Part shown: piece after piece, positions 45,277-55,500 of the stretch | Layout of the letters: each line of letters starts with the position of its first letter | Position numbering within the stretch: the stretch's first letter is position 1 | The notes under the pieces: model-generated | What the model was told of the DNA's origin: nothing | Databases searched by the model: none | The model's input: the letters and a program-made list of their open reading frames with translations, nothing else | Source: Salegentibacter flavus | GTDB taxonomy: Bacteria; Bacteroidota; Bacteroidia; Flavobacteriales; Flavobacteriaceae | Direction of reading: 5' to 3' | Assembly (NCBI RefSeq): GCF_900115145.1 | Contig: NZ_FOVL01000001.1 | Coordinates: 186,001-250,000 of the forward strand | DNA length: 64,000 bases | Position numbers and translations under genes: made by a program

Positions 45277-46240
45277 AGGAGCGATTTCGCAATTCATAGA
45301 AAAATATTATTTACACTTTAACGCTGCCGCCTTGGTAGATGCGGCAAAAGATTACGAAAAGCAGTTGCAGGGCGGTTCAAAAATGCTGGTTTCTCTCGCA
45401 GGAGCTATGAGTACTGCCGAGATTGGTAAAATTTTCGCCGAGATGATCCGCAAGGATAAAGTGCATATCGTTTCCTGTACCGGGGCCAATCTGGAAGAAG
45501 ATGTGATGAACCTGGTGGCGCATTCGCATTACAAACGTGTGCCTAATTACCGCGACCTCACTCCGAAAGATGAGTGGGGTCTGCTGGAAAAGGGCCTTAA
45601 CCGGGTTACCGATACCTGTATCCCCGAAGAAGAAGCCTTTAGAAGAATTCAGCATAGAATCGTGAAGATTTGGAAAGATGCTGAAGAAAAAGGCGAGCGC
45701 TTTTTCCCACACGAATTCCTTTATAGATTATTGCTTTCCGGGGCTTTGGAAGAGCATTACGAGATTGATATCAAAGATTCCTGGATGTATGCTGCGGCCG
45801 AAAAGAATTTGCCAATGGTAGTTCCCGGATGGGAAGACAGCACCCTGGGAAATATTTTCGCTTCCTACGTACTCAAAGGTGAGCTAAAAGCAAGCACGAT
45901 GAAATCGGGTATAGAATATATGACCTTCCTTGCCGACTGGTATACCGGTAATTCTAAAAACGGAATCGGTTTCTTCCAGATTGGAGGAGGAATTGCCGGC
46001 GATTTTCCTATTTGCGTGGTGCCTATGTTGTACCAGGATATGGAAAGAACCGATACGCCTTTCTGGAGTTATTTCTGCCAGATTTCGGATTCTACAACCA
46101 GTTACGGATCATACTCGGGAGCTGTGCCTAATGAGAAGATCACCTGGGGAAAATTGGATATCGACACGCCGAAACATATTATAGAAAGTGATGCTACGAT
46201 AGTGGCGCCATTGATATTTGCCTATTTACTGGATATGTAA
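45269..46240 (+). CDS. Deoxyhypusine synthase-like enzyme, probable homospermidine synthase
   Basis: 323 residues. The NAD-binding MLVSLAGAMSTAEIGKIFAE and the C-terminal GAVPNEKITWGKLDIDT, where Lys295 matches the catalytic lysine of deoxyhypusine synthase, are intact. Bacteria lack the eIF5A substrate, and DHS-derived enzymes in bacteria are known to make sym-homospermidine from putrescine with NAD. Coupling to agmatinase, a putrescine producer, fits that role. It could also transfer aminobutyl to another amine. A terminator follows at 46267. Confidence 0.88.
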   Translation: MSKGAISQFIEKYYLHFNAAALVDAAKDYEKQLQGGSKMLVSLAGAMSTAEIGKIFAEMIRKDKVHIVSCTGANLEEDVMNLVAHSHYKRVPNYRDLTPKDEWGLLEKGLNRVTDTCIPEEEAFRRIQHRIVKIWKDAEEKGERFFPHEFLYRLLLSGALEEHYEIDIKDSWMYAAAEKNLPMVVPGWEDSTLGNIFASYVLKGELKASTMKSGIEYMTFLADWYTGNSKNGIGFFQIGGGIAGDFPICVVPMLYQDMERTDTPFWSYFCQISDSTTSYGSYSGAVPNEKITWGKLDIDTPKHIIESDATIVAPLIFAYLLDM

Positions 46241-46266
46241 GTAGTAATTTGGAGTATAAACAAGAA

Positions 46267-46293
46267 CCTGTAAGTTAAATTACAGGCTTTTTT
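46267..46293 (+). terminator. Terminator after the DHS-like gene
   Basis: CCTGTAA (46267-46273) pairs with TTACAGG (46280-46286) around 6 nt, then a T-run. The right arm and T-run lie inside the last codons of the convergent glycosyltransferase gene. Confidence 0.7.
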
Positions 46294-47624
46294 GTTTGAA
46301 ATTCATTTTTGAAGATCTCATAAATTAAATAACCAAAAACCGGAAGATATTCTACCGCCAAAAGCCAGGAATTTTCTTCAAAACCGGGATTGGAATATGC
46401 GAAATAGCTCATAAAGACCAGCCCTATCCATAAAATCATAAAACGATATTTTGTAAAAACAGATAATAGTAGGGGTGTGGCCAGATACCAGGGATGTACC
46501 GTAGTAGAAAGAAAGAGGTATGCAGTTATTCCAAAAAGCATCGAAGTGATTAAAGTTGTAGTTGATCTATTTCTTCGGAAAAACGCGAGCCCCAGAATAA
46601 TTAAAAGGGTTAAAACCGGTAAGATTTTTCCCGCGGCAGCGATAATGTTATAGCCTTTCAGCTCAAAACCAATCCAGCGAATGAGATAATAGATACTCGC
46701 ATTGAATTCAAATTTCTGAAACCAAAGTCCGATACTGGCTGAAAAGTTGGAGATCAGTTCAGAAGAAAGAAAGGGAAGAAAAGTCAGCAGGACTGTTATC
46801 GCTACTGTAGCATAATAAAACCATAATTTCTGGATTTTAAGCTGTTGATTCTTTCGAAAATAATTCCAGAGCAGCGGCAGAAACATAAGCGGAATCAATT
46901 TCACCGAAACTGAAATTCCCAGCAGAATTGCACTCATTAGCCATTTTCCTTTGTGAAGTAAATAGAGTGAGAAAATGATGAAAAACAGCATTACCCCTTC
47001 AAAATGCATGTTTCCGGTGAGCTCTATAATGATAAATGGATTCAGGATAAACCAAAAGATCTGATGCTGCGGAAGACCGAAATCCTGCAACAGTTTCCTT
47101 CCGAAGAAAAGCGTCCCTAAATCGGCCAGGATGATTAATATCCGCATTATTATTACCGATCCTAAAATCGATTTCCCGCCTAACAACGCCGATACAGCAA
47201 AAATCAATTGATTAACCGGGGGATAACTGGTGAAATTGTTTTGACTTAAACTTCCCATTCCCTTGTAAAGTTCAGTCCAAATTCCTTGAAAATTTCCAAT
47301 CAATTCAGAAGGTTTGAATAAATAAGGATTGATTCCCTCGAGAATGAGGTTTCCGTCCCAAATAAAGCGATAGAAATCCTGGGTGAGGTTGGGCAAGGCC
47401 AAAAGAAAAATAAGTCTGTAGAGGAGCGCTAAACCGGCCAGGAAACAAAAATTGGTTTTCTCAAGCTGAATTAGTCTGAAGCTTATAAAAAACAATCCGC
47501 CATAAAGGCCTATGAGTTTTATAAAATCATTGCGTTCAAGGTTGAAAGCGAAGGAAAAATAAAATGCGATGCCGGTTATGGCGATGAGGAGACTGAATCG
47601 GTGGTTTTTAAAAAACTCCTTCAT
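46275..47624 (-). CDS. GT-C fold membrane glycosyltransferase (DUF2029/mannosyltransferase type)
   Basis: 449 residues with ten or more hydrophobic helices. Loop 1 contains LTQDFYRFIWDGNLILEGINPY, where the acidic residues of the DFYRF..WDG motif are typical of polyprenyl-phosphate-sugar-dependent GT-C enzymes, and TSYPPVNQLIFA is the following conserved stretch. Late VHPWYLATPLLL (HPWY) is also family-typical. It probably adds a sugar, perhaps mannose, to a lipid or glycan on the outer face of the inner membrane. It is third in a minus-strand trio of glycosyltransferases. Confidence 0.85.
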   Translation of the reverse strand: MKEFFKNHRFSLLIAITGIAFYFSFAFNLERNDFIKLIGLYGGLFFISFRLIQLEKTNFCFLAGLALLYRLIFLLALPNLTQDFYRFIWDGNLILEGINPYLFKPSELIGNFQGIWTELYKGMGSLSQNNFTSYPPVNQLIFAVSALLGGKSILGSVIIMRILIILADLGTLFFGRKLLQDFGLPQHQIFWFILNPFIIIELTGNMHFEGVMLFFIIFSLYLLHKGKWLMSAILLGISVSVKLIPLMFLPLLWNYFRKNQQLKIQKLWFYYATVAITVLLTFLPFLSSELISNFSASIGLWFQKFEFNASIYYLIRWIGFELKGYNIIAAAGKILPVLTLLIILGLAFFRRNRSTTTLITSMLFGITAYLFLSTTVHPWYLATPLLLSVFTKYRFMILWIGLVFMSYFAYSNPGFEENSWLLAVEYLPVFGYLIYEIFKNEFQTKKPVI

Positions 47625-47635
47625 CTTTCCGGGGA

Positions 47636-49102
47636 CTAAGTTCGAATCGTTTTAAAAACTACAAAGCCAAAGCCCAGGAACAACATTAAATGGAAAATCG
47701 CCAAACTAAAATCATTCAGTAAAAAAGCGCTGTAGAGTCCGAAACCGAAATACAACCAGAGCCCAAATTCCAGCAATAATTGCGGACTTATCGTCCGACT
47801 TAAATATATGTTGTTCTTCCAGTTCTGGTTGGCCGAATTAATATTGAATTTAGGAGTCCTGATAAAATCCGATCTTTTTCTTAAATGACCTTCCAAAACA
47901 GCGATAGAATTATGAAGCGAAAAGCCCATCGCCACCGAGAAAAAACTGAAGAACATCCCGATAAACTTCAATAGACTTTTAAATCCGCTGCCGTGAATTT
48001 TTTTCCAGGCCGCGTAATAACAGAAAAAGAAAATGATCGTACTAAGGAGAAAAACTCCCAGCCAATTGAAATACCAAGAAAATTGGGGATTCTGACTTTT
48101 AATATACAAAACTGGAACGCTTAAAACTGCCAATAGCAGCACAATTAAAAACATACTGGAATTGAGCAAATGAAAAAATCCGTGGAATTTGGTGTTGAAA
48201 GAAGCTGATTTGTCGTTCAATAGCTTTTTATAATTTTTTCGGAAGTTCTCGGCCGCTCCTTTATTCCACCTGAATTGCTGTGATTTGGCTGCGCTAATGG
48301 CCACCGGGAGTTCGGCCGGGGTTTCTACGTCTTCAAGATATTTGAATTTCCATTTTTTAAGTTGGGCGCGGTAACTTAGGTCAAGGTCTTCGGTTAGGGT
48401 GTCACCGCTCCAGTTACCGGCATCGAGAATACATTCTTTACGCCAGATGCCCGCCGTGCCATTAAAATTGATGAAGTGACGGCCAAAATTTCTTCCGGTT
48501 TGTTCCAGGATAAAATGAAAATCGAGTGCAAAGGCCTGGATTTTGGTCAGCCAGGAATAATCGCGGTTTATATGGCCCCATCGGGTTTGTACCACTCCAA
48601 TTTCAGGATCTTTGAAATAGGGGACGGTTTGTAGGAGCCAGTCTTTTTTGGGTAAAAAATCGGAATCAAAGATCGCGATAAGGTCTCCTTTCGCGATTTT
48701 CAAACCTTCTTTTAAAGCTCCTGCTTTAAACCCGGTCCTGGATTCCCGGCGAATGTGTTTGATATCTAAACCGGCTTCTTTTAAGACCGAAACTTTTTCA
48801 GCGATGAGGGCAATGGATTCGTCGGTGGAATCGTCGAGCACCTGGATCTCCAGCTTATTTTTTGGATACTGAATTTTTGCAATATTATCGAGTAAGTTCT
48901 CCACGACATACAATTCATTATACAGTGGTAGTTGTATAGTAACTGCTGGGATTTGGGTAGGATCACTCAAATTATATTTTTCAGAAGTGTCTACCTTTTT
49001 TTGGGCTTTCCGGTAATTCAGTAATAGTTGAAGCTGGGAAATGCTGTAGATGAAAATTATCAGCAGGGAGAGGGAATATATGATGAGAATTGCAAGCTCC
49101 AT
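47636..49102 (-). CDS. Processive-type family 2 glycosyltransferase (cellulose synthase-like)
   Basis: 488 residues: an N-terminal helix, a GT-A domain with LEIQVLDDSTDES, LIAIFDSDFLPKKDW (DxD), DTLTEDLDLSYRA (catalytic TED) and the KSQQFRWNKG (QxxRW) motif, then four or five C-terminal helices. The DxD, TED and QxxRW set is that of processive or ceramide-type GT2 enzymes. Product unknown. Its ATG overlaps the stop of the upstream GT2 gene by one base (TAATG), so translation is coupled. Confidence 0.9.
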   Translation of the reverse strand: MELAILIIYSLSLLIIFIYSISQLQLLLNYRKAQKKVDTSEKYNLSDPTQIPAVTIQLPLYNELYVVENLLDNIAKIQYPKNKLEIQVLDDSTDESIALIAEKVSVLKEAGLDIKHIRRESRTGFKAGALKEGLKIAKGDLIAIFDSDFLPKKDWLLQTVPYFKDPEIGVVQTRWGHINRDYSWLTKIQAFALDFHFILEQTGRNFGRHFINFNGTAGIWRKECILDAGNWSGDTLTEDLDLSYRAQLKKWKFKYLEDVETPAELPVAISAAKSQQFRWNKGAAENFRKNYKKLLNDKSASFNTKFHGFFHLLNSSMFLIVLLLAVLSVPVLYIKSQNPQFSWYFNWLGVFLLSTIIFFFCYYAAWKKIHGSGFKSLLKFIGMFFSFFSVAMGFSLHNSIAVLEGHLRKRSDFIRTPKFNINSANQNWKNNIYLSRTISPQLLLEFGLWLYFGFGLYSAFLLNDFSLAIFHLMLFLGFGFVVFKTIRT

Positions 49103-49794
49103 TATTTAAAACTGTATTTGAAGATCCAGCCCAGGATCTTTACTCCTGCAAAGGTAGCACCTTTCACCGTGCCCGAAACCTTTGAGGTGCCAATGCGGTT
49201 TTTATATTTTACTGGAACTTCGGTGTAAGTATAATTTTTTTTGAGGGCTTTCAACTGCATTTCCACCGTCCAGCCATAGGTTTTATCTTCCATCTGCAGG
49301 GCAACTAATTTCTCATATTTAATGGCCCGGAATGGGCCAAGGTCGGTGAACCGGGCTCCGAAAAAAAGTTTCATCAATGAAGTGGCCAGCCAGTTTCCAA
49401 AGATCTGCGGACTGGTCATTGAGCCTTTTTCTCTTAATTCCTTCTTCCTTGCGCCGATGACTAAATCTATTTCATCTTCCATAATTGGGGCTGCGATTTT
49501 GTTCAATTCTTCTGGATAATCGCTGTAGTCTCCATCAAGAAAAACAATGATATCTGGCTTCGGATTTTGACTTGCGACATAATCCATTCCCTTCAGGCAG
49601 GCATAACCATAGCCTTTTCTTTTTTCTAAAAGTACAGTGGCCCCGGCTGTTATTGCATTTTGTTCGGTTGCATCGGTGGAACTGTTGCTTACCACAATAA
49701 TTTCCTTAACTAATTCGGGAATTTCAGCAATAACCTTTCCTATGGATGCTTCTTCGTTATAGGCCGGGATAATAACTTTTATAATTGGAGGCAT
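49102..49794 (-). CDS. Family 2 glycosyltransferase, DPM1/polyprenyl-phosphate type
   Basis: 230 residues, a GT-A domain without clear membrane helices apart from the hydrophobic C-terminal GATFAGVKILGWIFKYS. Features are IIPAYNEEASIGKVIAEIPE, VVSNSSTDATE in place of the usual DNGSTD, and IIVFLDGDYSDYPEEL for nucleotide-sugar binding. Such enzymes load polyprenyl phosphate with a sugar, which the GT-C enzyme two genes on would use. It is first of the trio, with a -7 box just upstream. Confidence 0.88.
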   Translation of the reverse strand: MPPIIKVIIPAYNEEASIGKVIAEIPELVKEIIVVSNSSTDATEQNAITAGATVLLEKRKGYGYACLKGMDYVASQNPKPDIIVFLDGDYSDYPEELNKIAAPIMEDEIDLVIGARKKELREKGSMTSPQIFGNWLATSLMKLFFGARFTDLGPFRAIKYEKLVALQMEDKTYGWTVEMQLKALKKNYTYTEVPVKYKNRIGTSKVSGTVKGATFAGVKILGWIFKYSFK

Positions 49795-49813
49795 AGGTCT
49801 ATTTGCTGGAATA

Positions 49814-49821
49814 CAAATATA
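49814..49821 (-). promoter_or_regulatory. -7 box of the glycosyltransferase operon (minus strand)
   Basis: The minus strand reads TATATTTG, a perfect TAnnTTTG, 19 nt before the ATG at 49794. No -33 TTG is found at the usual spacing. Confidence 0.5.
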
Positions 49822-49860
49822 AGTTTGGGCAGGGGCTTCTCCATAAAAAATCGGAAATAA

Positions 49861-49887
49861 AAAAGCCCCGGAATTTCCGGGGCTTTT
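49861..49887 (-). terminator. Terminator after the OmpA/PD40 gene
   Basis: An almost continuous palindrome with core GCCCCGGAA/TTCCGGGGC, flanked by A and T runs, 33 nt past the stop of the OmpA-type gene. It closes the type IX cargo operon on the minus strand. Confidence 0.85.
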
Positions 49888-49919
49888 AAAGGTTGGTTAG
49901 TTAGTATTCTAAGTTGGAA

Positions 49920-51602
49920 TTAGTTTTCTTCTACTTCTTCCTCATTGATTTCGTAGTCGTCTCTATCTTCAGGTTCACCTTGCTCGTTCATAATAGTGAA
50001 CTCACTTCTACGGTTTTTAGCGTACTGCTCATTTGTACAACCTGTTGGTTCGGTACAATCGTTGAGCGGCATGCTCTCACCATAACCTTCAGAAGTTAAT
50101 CTGCTACGGTCAATTCCGTTTTCTACAAGATATTCTAAGGTAGAAGCTGCACGTCTCTCAGATAGTTCCATGTTATATTCATCAGAACCTCTGGCATCTG
50201 CGTGAGAACCTATTTCGATGTTGATAGTTGGATACTTATTCATAATATCAACAACTTTATTTAGAGTAGGTTTAGATTCGTCTTTAATAGTTGCTTTATC
50301 AAAGTCGAAGTAAATGTTTCCTACACCTCTAAGTTGCTGTCTTCCGGTTTCAACGTTAGTCTCTCTATCTTCGAATTCAACTACAGGAGGTTCATAATCT
50401 TCGCGGTTAAACAGGTAAAGGTTGTCCGTACCTCTTCGGTTAGAGGCAAAGTAACCTTCCTCGTCACCTTCTTTAATTACAAAGGCGAAGTCATCACGAC
50501 CTGAGTTTACTGTAGCTCCAAGGTTTTGTACTTCTGAAAAATCTCCTTCTGTTCTGAAGACATCCAGGTTTCCATATCCCTGATGCCCATCTGAAGCGAA
50601 ATAAAGTACATTCTCTTCGCTTATGAAAGGGAATTGCTCCCGTTGTGGAGTGTTAACTCCCGTTCCAAGATTTTGCGGAGTTCCGTAAGTTCCGTCTTCA
50701 TTAATATCTACTACATAGATATCGAAAGAACCTTCAGATCCTGGCATATCACTGGCAAAGTAAAGTTTGCTTCCATCTGCACTAAGACTTGGGTGCTCGG
50801 TAGAGTACTCATCGCTAGTGAATGGAAGAGCTTCGATGTTGGTCCAGGCCCCATCTACCAATTCAGCACGGTAAAGTTTAATGTGCGCTACTCTTACACC
50901 TTCTTCGTTTTTAACTCTTTTTTCGCTGGTGCGATCAAAAAACATTACAGTACCATCCTCGTTAAAGGTGGCAGAACTTTCGTGAGAATCAGTATTGATA
51001 TCCTCAGAAAAAAGGAGGATATCCACTAATTCACCTTCGTCAGTCATTTCGGCGCTGTAAAGGTCTAGAGTAGGTTTTTTATTCCACGGATAAATAGGAC
51101 GCTCCTGATTTCTGGTGGAAGCGAATACAATACGGTCTCCCATATAAGCTATTCCGAAATCTGCGGCAGCACTATTATTCATGATTTGATCGGTGGTGTA
51201 AACATGAGGGGCGATGGTATCGAGTTCTCTCTGGAATTCGTCAAAATTAACGTCATTTCCAGAAAACTCACTCATATGCTCATCGGCCTCTTCGTGCTCA
51301 CCAACACCTCTTAAGGCGTGGGCAAATCTGAAGCGGTATTCAGGAGCTACTTCAGCTTCGTGTCTAAGGAAAAGCACTCGATAGGTTTCAACTGCATCTT
51401 CCATTTGATTGGTGTAGAAATAGGCATCACCAAGGTTTTGCAAAACCTCCTGATTCTTATCTACAACCTGCTCGTAAGCATCTGCGGCATCAATAAGAGC
51501 TCTTTGAGCAAAAAGCTTGTCGCCTTCTTTTATCTGGGAGCTCTGCCCAAAGGCAGTGATGCTTATCAGTAATAATAAAAGTGTACTATATATATTTTTC
51601 AT
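49920..51602 (-). CDS. OmpA-family protein with TPR and PD40 (WD40-like) repeats, T9SS-associated
   Basis: 560 residues: signal peptide (about 1-19, ending AFGQ), a TPR-like helical part (about 20-125, including VLQNLGDAYFYTNQMEDAVE), PD40 blades (STEHPSLSADGSKLYFASDM and further copies, about 150-400) and a C-terminal OmpA domain (NIYFDFDKATIKDESKPTL, then IEIGSHADARGSDEYNMELS) that binds peptidoglycan. The order resembles PorE-like and other type IX-linked OmpA proteins. It lies 12 nt behind a PorP/SprF gene and likely anchors that barrel to the cell wall. The tail is acidic. Confidence 0.92.
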   Translation of the reverse strand: MKNIYSTLLLLLISITAFGQSSQIKEGDKLFAQRALIDAADAYEQVVDKNQEVLQNLGDAYFYTNQMEDAVETYRVLFLRHEAEVAPEYRFRFAHALRGVGEHEEADEHMSEFSGNDVNFDEFQRELDTIAPHVYTTDQIMNNSAAADFGIAYMGDRIVFASTRNQERPIYPWNKKPTLDLYSAEMTDEGELVDILLFSEDINTDSHESSATFNEDGTVMFFDRTSEKRVKNEEGVRVAHIKLYRAELVDGAWTNIEALPFTSDEYSTEHPSLSADGSKLYFASDMPGSEGSFDIYVVDINEDGTYGTPQNLGTGVNTPQREQFPFISEENVLYFASDGHQGYGNLDVFRTEGDFSEVQNLGATVNSGRDDFAFVIKEGDEEGYFASNRRGTDNLYLFNREDYEPPVVEFEDRETNVETGRQQLRGVGNIYFDFDKATIKDESKPTLNKVVDIMNKYPTINIEIGSHADARGSDEYNMELSERRAASTLEYLVENGIDRSRLTSEGYGESMPLNDCTEPTGCTNEQYAKNRRSEFTIMNEQGEPEDRDDYEINEEEVEEN

Positions 51603-51614
51603 GTCTTGCTGTTT

Positions 51615-52556
51615 TTAGAAGAATCTAGGTGATTTGTCGTATCCTTTTGTAAGGCCGAAGAGATCGATGTCCCATAATAACATAACCTCATGGGTTCCTC
51701 CCACGTTGTACCCCAGAAAATCTGAAGTAAAATGATCGTAGGCGTAACCAACCCTTAAGGCAGGAGTGATCTTAAAGTTCACAAGTCCTGTAATGGTTTC
51801 GTTAAACCTGTACCCGATTCCTGCTTCCAGTCTGTCATAGAGAAGAACATTTGCAGTAACATCTACAGCTAATTGCGCACCTTGAACAGCTCTTGTCATA
51901 AAAGCAGGCTTTAGGCGTACATCCTGGCTGATATCAAATACATATCCACCGGTGAGGTAGTAGTGTATTTCTTCTTTGCCCAAGGCTTGGAGGCCTTGTT
52001 CGTTTTCAATGTATTTTGAAGTAAAGAGGTTAGGGGCAGAGGCACCTAAATAATAATTGTCTCCAAACCAGAAGGCTCCAACTCCAAATACAGGAAATAC
52101 TTCATTTACGTCTTGCAGCGCGGGATCACCCGGATCTACTACGCTAAGACCGGAAAGGCTTGCATCAAAGGTGGTTAATCCCCCTTTAATACCAAATGAT
52201 ATCTTACTTGATTGTCCAGCCGGAAGTACATAAGCGAAATCGGCAGAGATATTGTTTTCTTTTACAATTTCACCAATTTCATCGTGCACTACGGTTAGAC
52301 CTAGTTCTACGCGTTCACTTACAGGTGTGTGAGCGAAGAAGCTGAAGGTGCTTGGTGCACCCTCAACATCCTGCCATTGAGACCTGTAAATACCACCTAG
52401 ATTAAGCATACCGGGATCATCGGTAGCATACCCTGGGTTAATGACACTCATATTATACATATACTGAGTGAACATTGGGTCTTGCTGAGCCATACCTTTA
52501 ATAGAGAAAAGGATAATGCCCGCGAATATTAGATATTTTGTGATTGTTATTTTCAT
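51615..52556 (-). CDS. PorP/SprF family type IX secretion membrane protein (cargo-linked copy)
   Basis: 313 residues: signal peptide (about 1-23, ending GMAQ), then QDPMFTQYMYNMSVINPGYA, the diagnostic PorP/SprF opening, and a barrel with LRVGYAYDHFTSDFLGYNVGGTHEVML near the end. In Flavobacterium johnsoniae SprF is needed to export the adhesin SprB, encoded next to it. Here the gene sits 25 nt downstream of the giant CHU_C protein, so it is likely that protein's dedicated partner. Confidence 0.94.
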   Translation of the reverse strand: MKITITKYLIFAGIILFSIKGMAQQDPMFTQYMYNMSVINPGYATDDPGMLNLGGIYRSQWQDVEGAPSTFSFFAHTPVSERVELGLTVVHDEIGEIVKENNISADFAYVLPAGQSSKISFGIKGGLTTFDASLSGLSVVDPGDPALQDVNEVFPVFGVGAFWFGDNYYLGASAPNLFTSKYIENEQGLQALGKEEIHYYLTGGYVFDISQDVRLKPAFMTRAVQGAQLAVDVTANVLLYDRLEAGIGYRFNETITGLVNFKITPALRVGYAYDHFTSDFLGYNVGGTHEVMLLWDIDLFGLTKGYDKSPRFF

Positions 52557-52581
52557 TTCTTTCTAGTGTTTATCCTTTTGA

Positions 52582-55500
52582 TTATCTACTTAAGTATACT
52601 TTACCTTGTTTTGGTTCGGTACTTCCGTCGCTGAAATCAATCACGTAGAAGTAAACACCTACAGGTAACACATCATCTCCAAAGGAACCAGATTGGTTAG
52701 AGGTTCCATCCCATGCAGGAGTGGAAGCATTTCCTTTGTAAATTACATTACCCCATCGGTTAAAGATCTCAATAGAATAGTTTGGATATTCATTAGTGAT
52801 ATTTTCAATAATGAAGGTATCGTTCCTGCCGTCTCCGTTTGGAGTAATTGCCTCCGGATAAAGGATAGGACAGTTCTCAACAGATACGGTTACAGCCAGT
52901 CTTTGTGAACTTTCACAGCCGGTTTCTCCGGTAAGAGTAGCATAGTAAGTTCCTGAAGTTAGCGTAGTAGAAGTGCCAAGAGCATTGGTTCCATCTTCTG
53001 AATCATACCAGGTGATATCCCCGCTTTCTACTATTTCTGCAGTAAGCTCTGCTATGGTTGGATTATCGGCATCACAGAACTCAAGATTTGTTGAGCTGAT
53101 TGTTGGTGCCGGAGAATCGTTAACGCTTACCGTTACTTCTGTAGCTTCAGATTCACATCCGTTTTCAGAAGTTACTGTTAGATAGTAAGCACCATCTTCA
53201 AGCACATCTTCAGCAGCTACCATTGTGGTAAGGTCTGCATCGGCATACCAGGTTTGTCCTTCTGCCATTGGCAGATCGGCTCCTGTTGCCATCTCGATCG
53301 CACAGAAAGCATCCAATTCAGGAGCTGCCGGCGCGTCAGGCACTTCGTTTACAGTTACAGTTAGGATTGAAGTTGCAACTCCACATTCGTTGATTGGCTC
53401 AACAGTATATGTCACATCATAAGATCCTGCACCCATCGCACTTGCATCGAACATTCCGTCTACAAGAACTTCATCATTATAGGTGAATTCACCATCAGTT
53501 GAAGCCTCTGCATCAAGGAAGTTATACAAATCCTGCTCTCCATCAGTTGCACAGAAATTGGCAGTCATATTTTCACCTGCAGTTACAGTTTCTAGGACAG
53601 TGATCGTGAAAGTAGCAGAAGCTTCTCCTGTAACACAAGGTGAAGTTTCATCTAAAGTATAGGTTACTTCAAATTCACCTGCACCAGTTGTAGATGGACT
53701 GAACATTCCGTCTTCATAACCTTCAAAGTAGCCATTGGTATCGGCACCTTCAGGTAAGAAAGAGAACATATCCTGATCGTCATCGATGGAACAAAGAGTC
53801 ACATCATCGATCGGATCGATCTCAGCTGGGATTGATTCATATACGGTGATTGTAAGATCAACAGAAGCTGAACATTCACCCTCAGTAAGTGTATAAGTGG
53901 TAGTAAAGTCACCAATATTATCGTCATTATTGTAGGCGTCCATTAAATCAAGAATTGATGGGCTAAAAGTTCCATCTCTTGACACACCTTCGTCTAACAT
54001 GTTAAGGTAAAAACTTCTTACGGAAGCCTCGGTTGGGAACATTCCAGCTACAATTTCTGCATTACAGATAAATTCCTGGTTATCATTTCCAACGAAGATG
54101 TCTCCTATTACCTCAACGGTAAACTCAACAGAATCTTCACCAGTCACACAATCTACAGATTCATCAACGATATAAGTATAGGTATAAGTTCCTTCTCCTA
54201 GTTCAGATGGACTGATTGTGCCATCGAAATCTTCGAAATATCCATTTGGATTTGCACCATCACTTAGGTAGTCATATAGATTTTGATCCCCTTGTGAAAC
54301 ACAGAAAGTCAATTCTACGTTCTCACCAGCGTTGGCTTCCTCAAGATTATTAATAGTTAAGGAGATATTTGCTGAATCTTCGCAGTTATCATTAGAAACC
54401 GTATAAGTGGTTTCAAATGTAGCGCTCGGAGAATCCGGTGTATTAACGTATGCAATAATATCAGCTGCAAGGCCGGATAAAGCAGGATCAAATTCACCAT
54501 CCTGATCCACACCTTCTACATCCACAATAGAATTGAACCAATCTAAAGCGGCTTGTGGGTTTGCAATCATTTCTTCGGCTTCGGTGATGCAGATTGTCTC
54601 AGCAAAATCTTCTCCTGCATTTGGAGCTTCAAAAACTTCAATACTAAATGCAGCAGTATCCTCTCCTTCAACACAAGCAGAAGAATCGTCTACAACGTAG
54701 TTGAAGTCATAAACGCCAGCTCCTTGTTCTGATGGACTGAATATGCCATCTTCGTAACCTTCGAAATATCCATTTGCATTGGCGTCTTCACTAAGGAAAC
54801 TGTAAAGATCCTGATCTTCTTCGTTTGAGCAGAAGGTGGTGGCGAAATCGTCACCTGCATTTGCTTCTATAGCTTCAATCACCCTAATAGTAAGTTCGGC
54901 GGAATCTGAGCATTCTCCATCTTGCAGAGTGTAGGTAGTGGTGAAATCACCAAGACCATCCTCATCATCCTGATAGATATCTGCAAGTTGGGCAGGAGTA
55001 GGACTAAAAGTTCCCGTTCTGTCCACCCCTTCGTCTAGCATTGAAAGAAGATATTTTCTTATCTCGTCTACACTTGGGAAAGTTTCCTGAACATCGGTTT
55101 CGCATACAATAGCGATATTATCGCTTCCGGCATTAGCATCTCCTTCATTAACATTGATAGTAAATGTTGCAGAAGCTGTTCCGGTAACACAAGCGACTTC
55201 ATCAGTAACGCTATAAGTGATCACATAAGTACCTTCACCTTCTACTGAAGGGTTGAATACACCATCTTCGTAGCCTTCAAAAACTCCGTCTTCATTAGCG
55301 TCATCGCTAAGGAGTGCGTATAAATCCTGCTCTCCTGCACCAGTACAATAAGTAACGGTTTGCCCTTCACCTGCATTGGCTTCGATAGTTGGAATTATTC
55401 TTATAGTAAGCTCGAAAGATTCGTTGTTTACCGTATACGTTGTTGTGAAATCACCAAGGCCATCCGCATCATTCTGAAATTGCGTTACCATTTGATCAAT

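Noticed and set aside
50634-51029. A 131-codon plus-strand open frame inside the OmpA/PD40 gene
   Set aside because: Antisense to well-supported PD40 repeats and lacking any family motif.
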